A stretch of 64,000 nt of DNA, from assembly GCF_012971745.1 (NCBI RefSeq), contig NZ_CP048834.1:2976001-3040000 (forward strand), in the 5' to 3' direction. A program made the position numbers and the translations under genes. This stretch comes from Starkeya sp. ORNL1. Its GTDB lineage: Bacteria > Pseudomonadota > Alphaproteobacteria > Rhizobiales > Xanthobacteraceae. This document shows, one piece after another, positions 1 through 8,101 of this stretch; the stretch's first letter is position 1, and each line of letters begins with the position of its first letter. The notes beneath the pieces were generated by a model. That model was not told the origin of the DNA, ran no database searches, and saw only the letters and a program-made list of their open reading frames with translations.

Positions 1-50
1 CGCAGCCGCGGCGGCAGGTCGGCGATGAGGTAGGCGGCGCGCTCGCTCAT
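1..50 (-). CDS. 5' end of an unidentified CDS (partial)
   Basis: An ATG on the minus strand at 48-50 opens a frame that runs off the window. It reads MSERAAYLIADLPPRLR. The 17 visible residues are too few to identify a family. It would be transcribed away from the DUF1488-like gene and lies inside the integrative element. Confidence 0.35.
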   Translation of the reverse strand, partial: MSERAAYLIADLPPRL

Positions 51-160
51 GGCGCAGCCCTCCGCGCGCTGGCCATCCGCGACGTGCGACAAATCGTGAA
101 GAAACCCGCCTTAAATCGCGGCGTTAAGCCGGCACAACTCACCTCCCCATAGGTGTCGCA

Positions 161-403
161 ATGACAGGTACGAACCCCGCCGCAACTGCCCTTCGCTTCC
201 GCGTCCAGTACGGCACGCGCGATATCGACTGCCTCGTCACCAAGGACGCGGTCGAAGCGCTGGGCGCGGCCGAGCGAAAGCTCTCCAGCCGCCATCGCAG
301 ATTCTTGGAAGGCATTGCGGCGGAGCGGATCGAATGGAGCCGCACCCCCCAAAGCACGATCGTTATCGATGCCTGGGATATCACGACGCATCGACAGGAT
401 TGA
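161..403 (+). CDS. DUF1488-like small protein
   Basis: An 80-residue protein. The pattern resembles DUF1488: a strand region 'ALRFRVQYGTRDIDCLVTKDAVEAL', a helical middle ('HRRFLEGIAAERIEW') and a final strand ('STIVIDAWDI'). Its length suits that family, whose function is unknown. The family assignment is by pattern memory, not by a search. It starts at ATG 161. No strong Shine-Dalgarno sequence is visible. A good intrinsic terminator lies about 110 bp past its stop, consistent with a monocistronic unit. Confidence 0.55.
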   Translation: MTGTNPAATALRFRVQYGTRDIDCLVTKDAVEALGAAERKLSSRHRRFLEGIAAERIEWSRTPQSTIVIDAWDITTHRQD

Positions 404-514
404 TCGCGTGGAACCGGACCTCGCGGTCGGCGTTACATAACCGAACGCAACGGATCCACAGTAGTAAGGGCGACAATCTCCCCCCAAGTCTCGCACCCCG
501 GTCGCCCGGACCAA

Positions 515-551
515 GGCGCCGCTCTTACCCCGAGAGCGGCGCCATTTTTTT
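515..551 (+). terminator. intrinsic terminator
   Basis: A perfect 11-bp stem (GGCGCCGCTCT, 515-525, with AGAGCGGCGCC, 533-543) around a 7-base loop is followed by seven T (545-551). It should end plus-strand transcripts, most simply that of the gene at 161-403. The rest of 404-802 holds no convincing gene, because the short frames there have poor starts and composition. A small RNA ending at this terminator cannot be excluded. Confidence 0.85.
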
Positions 552-802
552 GCCGCTGCGAAGTCACGCCCCTCCAGTCGAGCGGCTTCCGCGCTGCAAT
601 TCCTTGAAATAACAAGTAATTGCTTGACGGCTAAAATTCTTGGCCTCGGGAACCTTGCAGACTGCGTTCTGTTACTTCCGCATGGGGACCCTGCAGCCCC
701 ATTCCACTCTACCCAGGCGCGCCACAACTTCGCGGGTCGTTTCCCCGACACCAATAACCGCGGGGGCGAGATCGGCGCGCCTGGGCTTTTTGAGGACGGG
801 CT

Positions 803-1099
803 ATGCACCACCTCGCAACGCTGTCCGGCACGGGATCCCTTCTCACGCGCGAAGCTGCATCCGCGGTCGCCACCTATCGAATTGCCATATATCGACACAC
901 GTCTGGCCCCCAACAGGGCGTAACGGTCACGCAAGGGGTTCTCGCCACGGCGCCCTGGGCGGTTGTGGCGGCACGAAACGACGGCAGTGCGATCCTGATG
1001 CTCGACACCGGCGAAGCGGTCGATGTTCGCTTCGTTGACCTGGGCGCCAGCGACACGACGGCCATTTTCATCCTCACCGGCAAGCTGCCAGCATTCTGA
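803..1099 (+). CDS. hypothetical protein
   Basis: A 98-residue protein that begins MHHLATLSGTGSLLTREA. It has alternating hydrophobic strands and a C-terminal 'AVDVRFVDLGASDTTAIFILTGKLPAF', which suggests a small all-beta fold. I do not recognise the family. It lies convergent with, and 5 bp from, the DnaA-like gene inside the integrative element. No clear Shine-Dalgarno sequence precedes the ATG. Its balanced composition and exact fit against the neighbouring stop favour a real gene. Confidence 0.5.
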   Translation: MHHLATLSGTGSLLTREAASAVATYRIAIYRHTSGPQQGVTVTQGVLATAPWAVVAARNDGSAILMLDTGEAVDVRFVDLGASDTTAIFILTGKLPAF

Positions 1100-1104
1100 A
1101 AATC

Positions 1105-1779
1105 TCATCGGCCCGCCTCCGGCGTCTCGCCTTCGGCAGGCTTCACCGCTGACAGGGCACCGAGCAGCGCGCTGACATCTGCGGCGAGCGCGGCATTCGT
1201 TGTCAGCAGGCCCGTGATCTTGCGGACGCCATGCAGGATGGTGGTGTGGTCGCGCCCGCCGAAGCGGCGGCCAATGTCGGGATAGGAGCGCGTGGTCAGC
1301 ACCTTGGTCAGGTACATCGCCACCTGGCGCGGCCGGACAACGCCCACGCTGCGTCGACGCGCAAGGATGTCGCCGACAGCGACATCATAGAATGCGGCGG
1401 TAGCTGCGATGATCGTCGCAACCGGCACACCGAACGAACCGCGCCGCGTTGGGCGCGCCGCGACGCTCAGCCAGTCGCGGGGCGCCTCGATCTTCGGCGC
1501 CGGCGAAGGCGGCGTGTCGTCCTCATCATCGTCATCGAAATCCACCCGGAGTGGCGGCGGGCCGAGCCGGAACACCAGACGCGTTACGCCACCATCCGTC
1601 ACTCGAGCGATGGCTTGGACAACCGGCACCGCGGCCGGCAACATCTTCGCGCGGAAAGCGCTCCTCGGGCGGAACAGTTCGACGGGTTCCGGGCGTGGCG
1701 GCAGGGTCGGCTCCGGCGTTCTGGCTGCCGGCTCCAGCCAGGCGATGCGCGGCATGGAAGGTCGACGATCATCGCTCAT
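1105..1779 (-). CDS. DnaA C-terminal (domain IV) protein of the element
   Basis: A 224-residue protein. The C-terminal third matches the DNA-binding domain IV of the initiator DnaA. The signature '[18 protein letters not shown]' (about residues 172-187) is what DnaA uses to read the DnaA box. The AAA+ domains are absent. In their place is a proline-rich N-terminus with an acidic stretch (DFDDDDEDD) near residues 80-88. Phages and islands carry such stand-alone domain-IV proteins, probably to bind DnaA boxes for replication or regulation (inference). The start at 1779 (MSDDRRP) is preferred over upstream in-frame codons because these would enter the neighbouring gene. It follows the CII-like gene by 7 bp in the same operon. 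Confidence 0.8.
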   Translation of the reverse strand: MSDDRRPSMPRIAWLEPAARTPEPTLPPRPEPVELFRPRSAFRAKMLPAAVPVVQAIARVTDGGVTRLVFRLGPPPLRVDFDDDDEDDTPPSPAPKIEAPRDWLSVAARPTRRGSFGVPVATIIAATAAFYDVAVGDILARRRSVGVVRPRQVAMYLTKVLTTRSYPDIGRRFGGRDHTTILHGVRKITGLLTTNAALAADVSALLGALSAVKPAEGETPEAGR

Positions 1780-1786
1780 GGCGCCC

Positions 1787-2296
1787 TCACCCCCTGCCGC
1801 GGCGGCCGGCGATCTCGGCCACCAGCGCATAGAGGTCGGCCACCTTTGCCAGTGCCTCGCCCAGCGGCTTCACCGCCTCGCGCGCTTCGGCCGGCGTCAG
1901 TTCGGCGCCGCCGGCGGAGCCCTCGGAGATATCGGCGAACAGCAGCGCGATGGCCTCGCCGGTCTCGCGCATCACTTCGGCAGAGAGCGTCGCCACCTTG
2001 CCGGCGTCACCGTCCGGCATCGGCACGAAAACGCCGCCCGCGGCGAGCGCCAGGTGCTGCGCCGCGTCGGGGCAACCGAAATGCCGGGTGAGCATGGCAA
2101 CGCGGCCGAAGCCGAGATCACTGGGCTGGTCCGGGTCGATCTGCTTGCGCAGCGTCCAGTGTGTCACGCCAAGGAAATCGGCGGCCAGCGGCAGGCCTTC
2201 GGTCGGCGCGCCATTGGCGCCATGTGTCCGGCCGATCGCTTCGAACAGATGCACGAGCGCGTCGTGCGCCGAACCGGGGTTCGCGCGCTTCATCAT
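1787..2296 (-). CDS. phage CII-like (Phage_CP76-type) regulatory protein
   Basis: A 169-residue protein. Residues about 15-100 follow the CII/CP76 pattern: an N-terminal helix, '[34 protein letters not shown]' as HTH plus linker, then '[10 protein letters not shown]'. The family acts in the lysis/lysogeny decision as a DNA-binding activator or replication-linked regulator. The start ATG at 2296 overlaps the stop of the upstream Cro-like gene (ATGA), which indicates translational coupling. ATG 2293 is an alternative start. The Cro-like, CII-like and DnaA-like genes form a leftward early operon from the divergent switch. Confidence 0.72.
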   Translation of the reverse strand: MMKRANPGSAHDALVHLFEAIGRTHGANGAPTEGLPLAADFLGVTHWTLRKQIDPDQPSDLGFGRVAMLTRHFGCPDAAQHLALAAGGVFVPMPDGDAGKVATLSAEVMRETGEAIALLFADISEGSAGGAELTPAEAREAVKPLGEALAKVADLYALVAEIAGRRGRG

Positions 2297-2544
2297 GGCA
2301 AGGCCTCTGAGAGGTTGGAATTGCTGGCAAGCCGGCGGTCCGGCACTGTCGGCGGCGGATAGATGTCCGGCCGCAATTCGTGGCGCGGGATGCCGGTGGC
2401 GGCCTCGACGGCCAGGACGCGTGCAACCGGCACGCGTTTCCATTGCGAAATGGCTTGAGGTCGCACGCCAATCGCGAGCGCGAGGGCGCTCGACGTTTCC
2501 GAATGGGTGATCGCTTTGAGTAGCGCTTCGTCGCGGGTGTCCAT
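2293..2544 (-). CDS. Cro/YdaS-type HTH repressor
   Basis: An 83-residue protein with one helix-turn-helix: 'SSALALAIGVRPQAISQWKRVPVARVLAVEAATGIPRHELRPDIYP'. The 'QAISQWKR' recognition helix and the 'RHELRPD' tail are typical of Cro/YdaS proteins that oppose a CI-type repressor. It is the first gene of the leftward early operon and is divergent from the CI-type gene. Two palindromic operators lie in the 85 bp between the two starts. It probably binds them and represses ci (inference from arrangement). Confidence 0.8.
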   Translation of the reverse strand: MDTRDEALLKAITHSETSSALALAIGVRPQAISQWKRVPVARVLAVEAATGIPRHELRPDIYPPPTVPDRRLASNSNLSEALP

Positions 2545-2555
2545 GGCTGCGGAAT

Positions 2556-2618
2556 TTAAGCCGTGCTTTAATCAAAAATCAAGTGACACTTTCTCGCCTG
2601 ATGTAAAGGAGCGCTTTA
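2556..2618. promoter_or_regulatory. two operators of the genetic switch
   Basis: Two copies of a 15-bp palindrome with consensus TAAAGC-N3-GCTTTA lie between the divergent repressor genes. They are TTAAGC-CGT-GCTTTA at 2556-2570 and TAAAGG-AGC-GCTTTA at 2604-2618, each with one mismatch. Their centres are 48 bp apart. The same palindrome recurs twice at 4460-4509, so it is most likely the binding site of the CI- and/or Cro-type protein. Confidence 0.75.
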
Positions 2619-2629
2619 CTCTCGGCTTC

Positions 2630-3301
2630 ATGTCGCGCGGCACTCGAATTCGTCAGATCCGGAAACAGATTGGCCTCAACCAAACGGAGTTTGGTGAGCG
2701 GGTCGGCGTCACGCCGCAAGCCGTCTCGCAGTGGGAGCGAGGCTTAACTGAGCCGGAACTCGACCGCCTGCAGGCCATTGCGGGCCAATTTGCGGTGGAC
2801 TTTGAGTGGTTGGCCAGCGGCAAAGGCGACGCACAGCTGGTTGAGCCCCGGCCTACAATCGAAGCTCAGCGCCCAATTCCCGCGGAAGACCTTATCGGCT
2901 TGCGAGACTTCCCTGTTTTCGCTGCCGCAATGGGCGGCGAGGGCCACCTGATCGTCAGTTTCGAGCAGATCGAGACGGTCAAGCGGCCGTCTATCCTCGA
3001 GGGCGTCCGCAATGCTTATGCGTTGCTGATCAGCGGTGACTCGATGCGCCCGGCCTTCAACCATGGCGATATGGCCCTGGTGCACCCTGGCCTGCCGACC
3101 GCGCGCGATAAGATCCACATTTTCTATGATCACCCACCCTTCGGCGAGGCCGGAGAGGTGGAAGCCATGATCAAGAACCTGGTCGGCTGGACGAACGACA
3201 AGTGGAAGCTGGAGCAGTACAATCCAGCGAAGCTTTTCGACGTCGATAAGATCGATTGGCCTACAGCCCACCGCGTCGTCGGCAGGTATGACGCGCGATA
3301 G
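2630..3301 (+). CDS. CI-type repressor, HTH plus S24 (LexA-like) domain
   Basis: A 223-residue protein. An XRE-type helix-turn-helix covers residues 5-60 ('LNQTEFGERVGVTPQAVSQWERG'). An S24 autoprotease domain covers about 95-215, with the nucleophile serine in 'SGDSM' (Ser138), a candidate catalytic lysine in 'AMIKNL' (about Lys182) and an 'AMGGEG' segment where Ala-Gly self-cleavage would be expected. It should keep the element silent and be inactivated by RecA/SOS (family knowledge). The start at 2630 (MSRGTRIRQ) is preferred because the longer frame would cross both operators. It is divergent from the Cro-like gene. Confidence 0.88.
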   Translation: MSRGTRIRQIRKQIGLNQTEFGERVGVTPQAVSQWERGLTEPELDRLQAIAGQFAVDFEWLASGKGDAQLVEPRPTIEAQRPIPAEDLIGLRDFPVFAAAMGGEGHLIVSFEQIETVKRPSILEGVRNAYALLISGDSMRPAFNHGDMALVHPGLPTARDKIHIFYDHPPFGEAGEVEAMIKNLVGWTNDKWKLEQYNPAKLFDVDKIDWPTAHRVVGRYDAR

Positions 3302-3336
3302 GCGAGACAGCTCCCGACCCCATGGCAGACGCTTCC

Positions 3337-3894
3337 TCAGTCGGCGATCGAACGAATGATCCTCGCCGGGTTTCCTCCGACAAGGGTATTCGCGGGCACG
3401 TCCTTGGTGACTACGGAGCCCGCCGCAACAACAGAGTTTTCGCCCACCGTCACTCCGCCGATGATCGTTGCGCCGGCTGCGATCCAGACGTTTTTCTCAA
3501 TCGCGATGGGCTCTGCGATCACGAAGGCGCGCCGCTGGGAAGGTTCAATGGGATGCCCAGTTGTGATGATGCTCACGTTCGGCCCAATCATCACGTCGTC
3601 GGCAATGTCGAGCCCGCCGAGGTCATAGAATGTGCAATTCTGATTTACGAAGACATTGCGCCCGACACTAATATCGACCCCGTTGGCTGTGTAGAATGGC
3701 GGGATCAATAAAAAACTGTCGTCCACCTTCTTGCCGATGAGATCGCTGAACAAGGCCCGGACTTCATCCGCATCGTCGAACGTCAAACGGTTGAGGATGG
3801 CGGTGATCGCCATCGCTCGTTTGACGTTCGCTGACATGGCCGCAGATTCCGGCGTTCTCCTGGGAATTATCTTGGTGCGATCATCATTCGCCAT
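3337..3894 (-). CDS. sugar O-acetyltransferase (maltose/galactoside acetyltransferase type)
   Basis: A 185-residue left-handed beta-helix acetyltransferase. Hexapeptide repeats run from about residue 70 to 170, for example 'VDISVGRNVFVNQNC', 'IADDVMIGPNVSI' and 'IGGVTVGENSVVAAGSVVTKDVPANTLVGGNPARII'. The catalytic histidine should be that of 'TTGHP'. The family transfers acetyl from acetyl-CoA to a sugar hydroxyl. The N-terminal Mac-type extension is replaced by a charged, probably disordered stretch. The gene is convergent with the repressor gene and sits in the element without a metabolic partner. It is most likely cargo that alters surface sugars in the lysogen (inference). Confidence 0.85.
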   Translation of the reverse strand: MANDDRTKIIPRRTPESAAMSANVKRAMAITAILNRLTFDDADEVRALFSDLIGKKVDDSFLLIPPFYTANGVDISVGRNVFVNQNCTFYDLGGLDIADDVMIGPNVSIITTGHPIEPSQRRAFVIAEPIAIEKNVWIAAGATIIGGVTVGENSVVAAGSVVTKDVPANTLVGGNPARIIRSIAD

Positions 3895-3956
3895 TCGTTA
3901 TTTTCCTGCGAGCGAGGTCGAGCGAGCATTCGCCGCATGACGGCGTATCGAGATTC

Positions 3957-4009
3957 GCTGTGTGTAGCCACACAGCAGAACGGCCGGAATCCACTCATCT
4001 CGGCCGTTC
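3957..4009. other. two consecutive hairpins
   Basis: GCTGTGTG (3957-3964) pairs with CACACAGC (3969-3976) around a 4-base loop. GAACGGCCG (3978-3986) pairs with CGGCCGTTC (4001-4009). They lie between the leftward gene ending at 4065 and the start of the acetyltransferase. Neither has a T-run on either strand, so termination is uncertain. Nothing else is seen in 3895-4064. Confidence 0.4.
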
Positions 4010-4064
4010 CGGTTATTGGTTCACGACCCAGTAATGCGCCCACTCTATTGGCGATCGCTGATAA

Positions 4065-4361
4065 CTAGGCCGGAATTGCCTCCGGCCATTCGCGCCGGCG
4101 GCCGCCAACTGCATCCGCAACCTGCATCGGCACCTCTCCGAACGTCGCCAGCACCACAGCGTCTTCCCAGTCACCAAGGTCGGGATCGCCAGTCTTTGAA
4201 AAGGCCACCGCACCACCTGCCGCCCCTACCCGCTTCGCCATCGCTTCCGCCATGCGCCTCGCCTGCAGTGCGCTTGCGGCCGGCTGCGCTTCCCCCTCTT
4301 TCAACCGGCCCTTGGCGGTTGGCAGGTAGGGCATCGCGACGTGATAGGTAAGCTTGGCCAT
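4065..4361 (-). CDS. hypothetical element protein
   Basis: A 98-residue protein, MAKLTYHVAMPYLPTAKGRLKEG..., with an Ala-rich helical middle and the segment 'GDPDLGDWEDAVVLATFGEVP'. No family is recognised. The start ATG at 4361 has GAGGGG 9-13 bases upstream. An overlapping ATG at 4365 belongs to another frame. It is transcribed leftward from the AT-rich control region 4362-4547 that carries two repressor operators, so it is probably repressor-controlled. Confidence 0.6.
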   Translation of the reverse strand: MAKLTYHVAMPYLPTAKGRLKEGEAQPAASALQARRMAEAMAKRVGAAGGAVAFSKTGDPDLGDWEDAVVLATFGEVPMQVADAVGGRRREWPEAIPA

Positions 4362-4459
4362 CCATTGGTCCCCTCTATTTACGGTATCATTCTGACTCCC
4401 TTAACGAGAACAATGCAAGAACGAATGATTCGTGCGCACACAATCGTCGACTTGCAGAT

Positions 4460-4511
4460 TGAAGCATTGCTTTAATTTTGCCTTGACCGTGATTTAAAGC
4501 AATGCTTTCAT
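4460..4511 (+). promoter_or_regulatory. second operator pair and candidate promoter
   Basis: Two more copies of the switch palindrome are present: TGAAGC-ATT-GCTTTA (4460-4474) and TAAAGC-AAT-GCTTTC (4495-4509), centres 35 bp apart. A candidate promoter has TTGACC at 4483-4488, a 17-bp spacer and TTTCAT at 4506-4511. The second operator covers the spacer and -10, the expected place for repression of the rightward genes starting at 4548. The whole 4362-4547 gap is AT-rich compared with its surroundings. Confidence 0.7.
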
Positions 4512-4547
4512 TTTCTCCATCGAACCACCCGATGGGAGAACTCGGCC

Positions 4548-4826
4548 ATGCAGCCGCACACCGAACCGAACTACCGCATCCTCAAGCCCGGCCAGCCGGT
4601 CGCCGCCCGCCGCGAAACCGCGGCGCAGCGCGCTGAGCGCGAGATCTCCGAGCACAATGAGAAGGTCCAGCACCTCGCGCAGGACATCGAGAACGTCGTG
4701 GCCCGCGAGGGTCACGTGAAGGATGTCGATCTCCTCACCCTCGGCTGGTCGCTGCCGACACTGAACGAGTTGCAGGACGAGGCGCTGCAGACGGTCCGCG
4801 CCCGCGCCGAGCGCCGCATCGCCTAG
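4548..4826 (+). CDS. hypothetical element protein, probably coiled coil
   Basis: A 92-residue, highly charged protein. Residues 20-60 ('ETAAQRAEREISEHNEKVQHLAQDIENVVA') have coiled-coil character. No family is recognised. ATG 4548 is preceded by GGGAGAA at a suitable distance. It is the first gene downstream of the second operator pair and the head of the rightward run 4548-8083. Confidence 0.6.
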   Translation: MQPHTEPNYRILKPGQPVAARRETAAQRAEREISEHNEKVQHLAQDIENVVAREGHVKDVDLLTLGWSLPTLNELQDEALQTVRARAERRIA

Positions 4827-4936
4827 CTCCCCAAACTCGGCCCGCCGCAGGGCCAGGCCGGAGCATGCGTCGCACTCCTCCCGCGATCCCCCAACGCGCG
4901 CTCCGGCCAATTTCATTCACCACTCAGGAGGCTGTC

Positions 4937-5224
4937 ATGCCGAGCGTATTTCCGCGCCGCCTGCTGTTCCCGCGCATGTCCGGCCCCGCCCGCCTCGCCG
5001 CGGTGCTTTGGCTTCTCACGGCCATTGCTGTCGGTGCCATCCTCATCGTCGCCACGCTGCGTCCCGCCGCAGCGGCCGGCCCGCTCGACATCATCGCCCC
5101 GACGGGCCAGCCCGTCGGCCAGTTGATGGCGCTCGGCGTCGTCACCGGCGCCGCCATCATCGGCTGCGTCGGCGCCATCCTGTTTGTCGGCGCCGGCGGC
5201 CATCCGCGCCGTCGTCGCATCTGA
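4937..5224 (+). CDS. small membrane protein
   Basis: A 95-residue protein with two predicted membrane segments (about residues 20-44 and 63-85) and basic ends (RRLLFPR, HPRRRRI). An upstream in-frame ATG exists at 4865. The 4937 start is chosen because AGGAGG lies 6 bases before it. No family is recognised. It lies between a coiled-coil protein and the GapR-like gene in the element's rightward operon. Confidence 0.6.
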   Translation: MPSVFPRRLLFPRMSGPARLAAVLWLLTAIAVGAILIVATLRPAAAAGPLDIIAPTGQPVGQLMALGVVTGAAIIGCVGAILFVGAGGHPRRRRI

Positions 5225-5234
5225 GGGCTGGCAG

Positions 5235-5630
5235 ATGGCGCGCGCAAAGAAATCCGCCACCGAGCGATGGGGCGATGTCGGCCCGCGCGGCATGCCCGCA
5301 CCGGAGCCCGAGCCGAACGATCAACCCCTGTCCGATGCAGCTGCCGGCTTCGCCAGGGATCAGTTGAAATCCTTCATCGAGCGCATCGAGCGCCTCGATG
5401 AGGAGAAGAAGACCATTGCCGACGACATCAAGGATGTCTTCGCCGAGGCAAAGGGCAACGGCTTCGACACCAAGGCCCTGCGCACTATCCTGCGCATCCG
5501 CAGGCAGGACGCCGACCAGCTCGCCGAGCACGAAGCGATCGTCGATCTCTACAAGCAGGCGCTCGGCATGCTCGGCGACACGCCTCTTGGCCAGGCGGCC
5601 ATACAGAGGGCCGGCCATGCTGGTCGGTGA
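5235..5630 (+). CDS. DUF2312 / GapR-like DNA-binding protein
   Basis: A 131-residue protein. Residues 45-115 match the DUF2312/GapR domain: '[51 protein letters not shown]'. GapR in Caulobacter is a nucleoid protein that clamps overtwisted DNA ahead of replication and transcription. This copy has an extra N-terminus of about 40 residues and is element-borne, so it may serve element replication or chromatin (inference). The start at 5235 ([11 protein letters not shown]) is preferred over 5184, which overlaps the previous gene. The stop overlaps the next gene by 14 bp. Confidence 0.85.
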   Translation: MARAKKSATERWGDVGPRGMPAPEPEPNDQPLSDAAAGFARDQLKSFIERIERLDEEKKTIADDIKDVFAEAKGNGFDTKALRTILRIRRQDADQLAEHEAIVDLYKQALGMLGDTPLGQAAIQRAGHAGR

Positions 5631-6687
5631 TGACGATCCCGGCACTCTGTTCGTAAACGAGGACTGGCGCGAGGAAGCCGGCGCGCGAGCGCATGCGCTG
5701 TTCCCGTCCAATCGCGGCATGCAAACCTTGGCCGGCCTGATGGCGCGCAGCCATCGCTTTGGCATCCAATATCTTGAACAGGCGCCGGCAATCATCCCCT
5801 TCATCACCGCTGGCGGTTGGGCGAAGACGCGCCCCGAGCGAATGATGATCTCCCGGCATTTCGGCGAAGCAGTTCACTCCGGGCCGCGCCTCAAGGATCT
5901 GCTTGCCAGATGGCAGGCGCCTTTGCCAATCCGTCGCATCAGTAGCTCGGCAGTCTGCCGCGAGAGCTTCGCGACCATCTTCATGCTGCGTCAGATCGCG
6001 CCGTCGGATCTCGCTCAGATGGTGCCGGAGAAGTCGCGCCATCAGAGTGAATGGCTTCGCGCCATGCGTGAGTGGCGCGGCCGGGAGCAGTGGTGTTCCC
6101 GGCTTGCGAGCCCAGAGATGCGGCGCTGGGCGGGCCTGGCCCTCAGCCGCGAAATCGTGGCTGGGCACCATCCGCAGCGACAAGTCCGAGATCTGACGGA
6201 CTTCATTATGCGCGAGCCCACCCGATTCAGTCCGAAATGGAGTTGGATGGCCGCCCTCGGCTCCATGGAGGAGTGGCATCAGGTACTCGCCAAGCGCAGC
6301 AACGAGGAGAAGTTCCTGCATCAGCACGGCTTTCGTTTCGAGCAGCAGGTTGACTATACGCCGCTGCCGGAGAGCGCCGATGTGCACGGCGTCCGCTTCA
6401 CCGCGTTGCGTTCCGGCAAGGATCTCTGGACGGAAGGCGCCGCGATGCGCCACTGCGTCTCCACCTATGTCCGCGACGTGATGACCGGCAAGAGTCGGAT
6501 CTATTCGATCACGCTCGGCGAGCGCCGTGTGGCGACCATGGAGCTGCAGCCGTTCGGCAAGGGCTGGCGCATCATCCAGATCAAAGGCCCTTGCAACGCG
6601 GTGCCGGTGATCGGCGCTCGGCAGGCCGCCGCCCTGCTTGTCGAGGGCATCAACAAAAGCATCGCTACCGATGAGGTCGCAGCATGA
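5617..6687 (+). CDS. PcfJ-domain protein
   Basis: A 356-residue protein. The C-terminal third has the PcfJ hallmark '[29 protein letters not shown]' (EGxxMRHCVxxY near residues 273-284) and a following 'GPCNAVP' that may hold a second conserved cysteine. PcfJ was named in an enterococcal conjugative plasmid, and its biochemical role is unknown. The start at 5617 (MLVGDDD) has GAGGG upstream and overlaps the GapR-like stop by 14 bp. The stop overlaps the next start (ATGA). This gives a coupled trio GapR-like, PcfJ-like and HTH. Confidence 0.78.
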   Translation: MLVGDDDPGTLFVNEDWREEAGARAHALFPSNRGMQTLAGLMARSHRFGIQYLEQAPAIIPFITAGGWAKTRPERMMISRHFGEAVHSGPRLKDLLARWQAPLPIRRISSSAVCRESFATIFMLRQIAPSDLAQMVPEKSRHQSEWLRAMREWRGREQWCSRLASPEMRRWAGLALSREIVAGHHPQRQVRDLTDFIMREPTRFSPKWSWMAALGSMEEWHQVLAKRSNEEKFLHQHGFRFEQQVDYTPLPESADVHGVRFTALRSGKDLWTEGAAMRHCVSTYVRDVMTGKSRIYSITLGERRVATMELQPFGKGWRIIQIKGPCNAVPVIGARQAAALLVEGINKSIATDEVAA

Positions 6688-6968
6688 GTGTCGAACACCG
6701 TCACCAGGTGCTCCCCATGTCCCTGCCGCCGCGCGGGCTCTCGCGTATCGAGGCGGCGGCCTATGTCGGCGTTTCGCCCTCGATGTTCGACATCATGGTT
6801 GTGGATGGCCGCATGCCGCCGCCCAAGTCTATCAATGCGCGTACGGTGTGGGATCGACACCGGCTTGACGAATGCTTCTCCGCGCTCCCCGATAAGGGCG
6901 ATGCTGCCAGGAGCGCGGCGGCGCAGGGCGCCGGGGGCTATGATCCCTGGGCAAATTGCAGGGCCTGA
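6684..6968 (+). CDS. small HTH protein, AlpA/excisionase-like
   Basis: A 94-residue protein. 'LSRIEAAAYVGVSPSMFDIMVVDGRMPPPKSINARTVWDRHRLDECF' (residues 19-66) is an AlpA/MerR-type winged helix as used by excisionases and prophage activators. Lying directly before the integrase, it is the best candidate for a recombination directionality factor (inference). The ATGA overlap with the PcfJ-like gene shows coupling. Confidence 0.7.
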   Translation: MSVEHRHQVLPMSLPPRGLSRIEAAAYVGVSPSMFDIMVVDGRMPPPKSINARTVWDRHRLDECFSALPDKGDAARSAAAQGAGGYDPWANCRA

Positions 6969-6976
6969 CGGGCAGA

Positions 6977-8083
6977 ATGGAGCTACGGTACAAATACCTC
7001 TATGAGGATCTGGACCGCCACGGCAACGTGCGGATCTACGTCTGGCGCGGCAAGGGCCACAAGAAGGTCCGGATCCGCGAGGAGGTCGGCACGCCCGCGT
7101 TTCGCCGCGCCTATGACGCGGCATTGGAGGCCGAGGCTGAGCCCGCCGATCCCGTGGTCGCGGTCGGGAGGAAGGATCGCAAGCCTCCGAAGCCGGACAC
7201 CCTTCGCTGGCTGTGCGAGCGCTACCGCAAGGAGTGCGCCGAGTTCCTGCTGCTGGGCGACCAGACGCGGCACGTGCGCGGCCTGATCTTCGAAAGCATC
7301 TACGAGGAGCCGACCGAGCCCGGCGCATCCACGCTCTATGGCGACTTCCCGAATGATCGCCTCAGCGTCAAAGCCATCCGGGTACTGCGCGATCGGAAGA
7401 TAGAGTATCCCGAGGCCGGAAATGGCCGGGTAAAGGCCCTCCGCCAGGTGTTCAAATGGGCGATCGAGGAAGAGGTACCGGGCGTCAGGGTGAACTATGC
7501 CCGCGACGTTCCCTATTTTGAGGGATCGAAGGACGGGTTCCACACCTGGACCATTGAAGAGATCGAGCAGTTCGACGCCCGCTGGCCGCTTGGCACCAAG
7601 GCCAGGCTGGCAAAGGATCTGTTGCAGTACACCGGCGCCCGCCGCTCCGACGCAGTCACCTTCGGCCGGCAGATGATTCGCAACGGCAAGATCCACTTCA
7701 CCGAGATGAAGGGGCGACGCCGCGTCCTCAAGGAGCGGGAGCTGCCGGTGCTGCCGCAGCTTCAGGAGAGCATCGACGCCATGCCGGGCGATCACCTCAC
7801 CTTCCTGGTGACCGAGTTCGGTGCGCCGTTCACTGAGGCCGGATTCGGCAACTGGTTTCGCGACCGGTGCGACGCGGCTGGGCTTCCGCAGTGCTCGGCC
7901 CACGGCCTGCGCAAGGCCGGCGCCACGATCGCAGCGGACAACGGCGCGACGGAGCATCAGCTGATGGCGATCTATGGATGGGAAAGCCCGAAGCAGGCCG
8001 CCGTCTACACGAAGAAGGCGAACCGAAAGAAGCTCGCAGGCGACGCCATGCACCTCGTCGTCCCGGTCAAATCCGGAACATAG
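6977..8083 (+). CDS. tyrosine recombinase / integrase of the element
   Basis: A 368-residue site-specific recombinase. An N-terminal arm-binding region is followed by a core-binding region (about 75-175) and the catalytic domain (about 185-350). The catalytic set is visible: Arg222 in 'YTGARRSDA', His309 and Arg312 in 'HGLRK', Trp335 in 'YGWES' (the usual His/Trp position) and the nucleophile Tyr344 in 'AAVYTKK'. Start ATG 6977 (MELRYKY) is chosen over a TTG at 6956 that would overlap the previous gene. The 3' end faces tRNA-Phe 84 bp away, so the tRNA 3' end is the likely attachment site. Confidence 0.9.
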   Translation: MELRYKYLYEDLDRHGNVRIYVWRGKGHKKVRIREEVGTPAFRRAYDAALEAEAEPADPVVAVGRKDRKPPKPDTLRWLCERYRKECAEFLLLGDQTRHVRGLIFESIYEEPTEPGASTLYGDFPNDRLSVKAIRVLRDRKIEYPEAGNGRVKALRQVFKWAIEEEVPGVRVNYARDVPYFEGSKDGFHTWTIEEIEQFDARWPLGTKARLAKDLLQYTGARRSDAVTFGRQMIRNGKIHFTEMKGRRRVLKERELPVLPQLQESIDAMPGDHLTFLVTEFGAPFTEAGFGNWFRDRCDAAGLPQCSAHGLRKAGATIAADNGATEHQLMAIYGWESPKQAAVYTKKANRKKLAGDAMHLVVPVKSGT

Positions 8084-8101
8084 TTCTTTCCCACCAAATC
8101 A

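Noticed and set aside
433..615. A 60-codon minus-strand frame between the DUF1488-like gene and 803
   Set aside because: It overlaps the intrinsic terminator, has no ribosome site and an unlikely composition.
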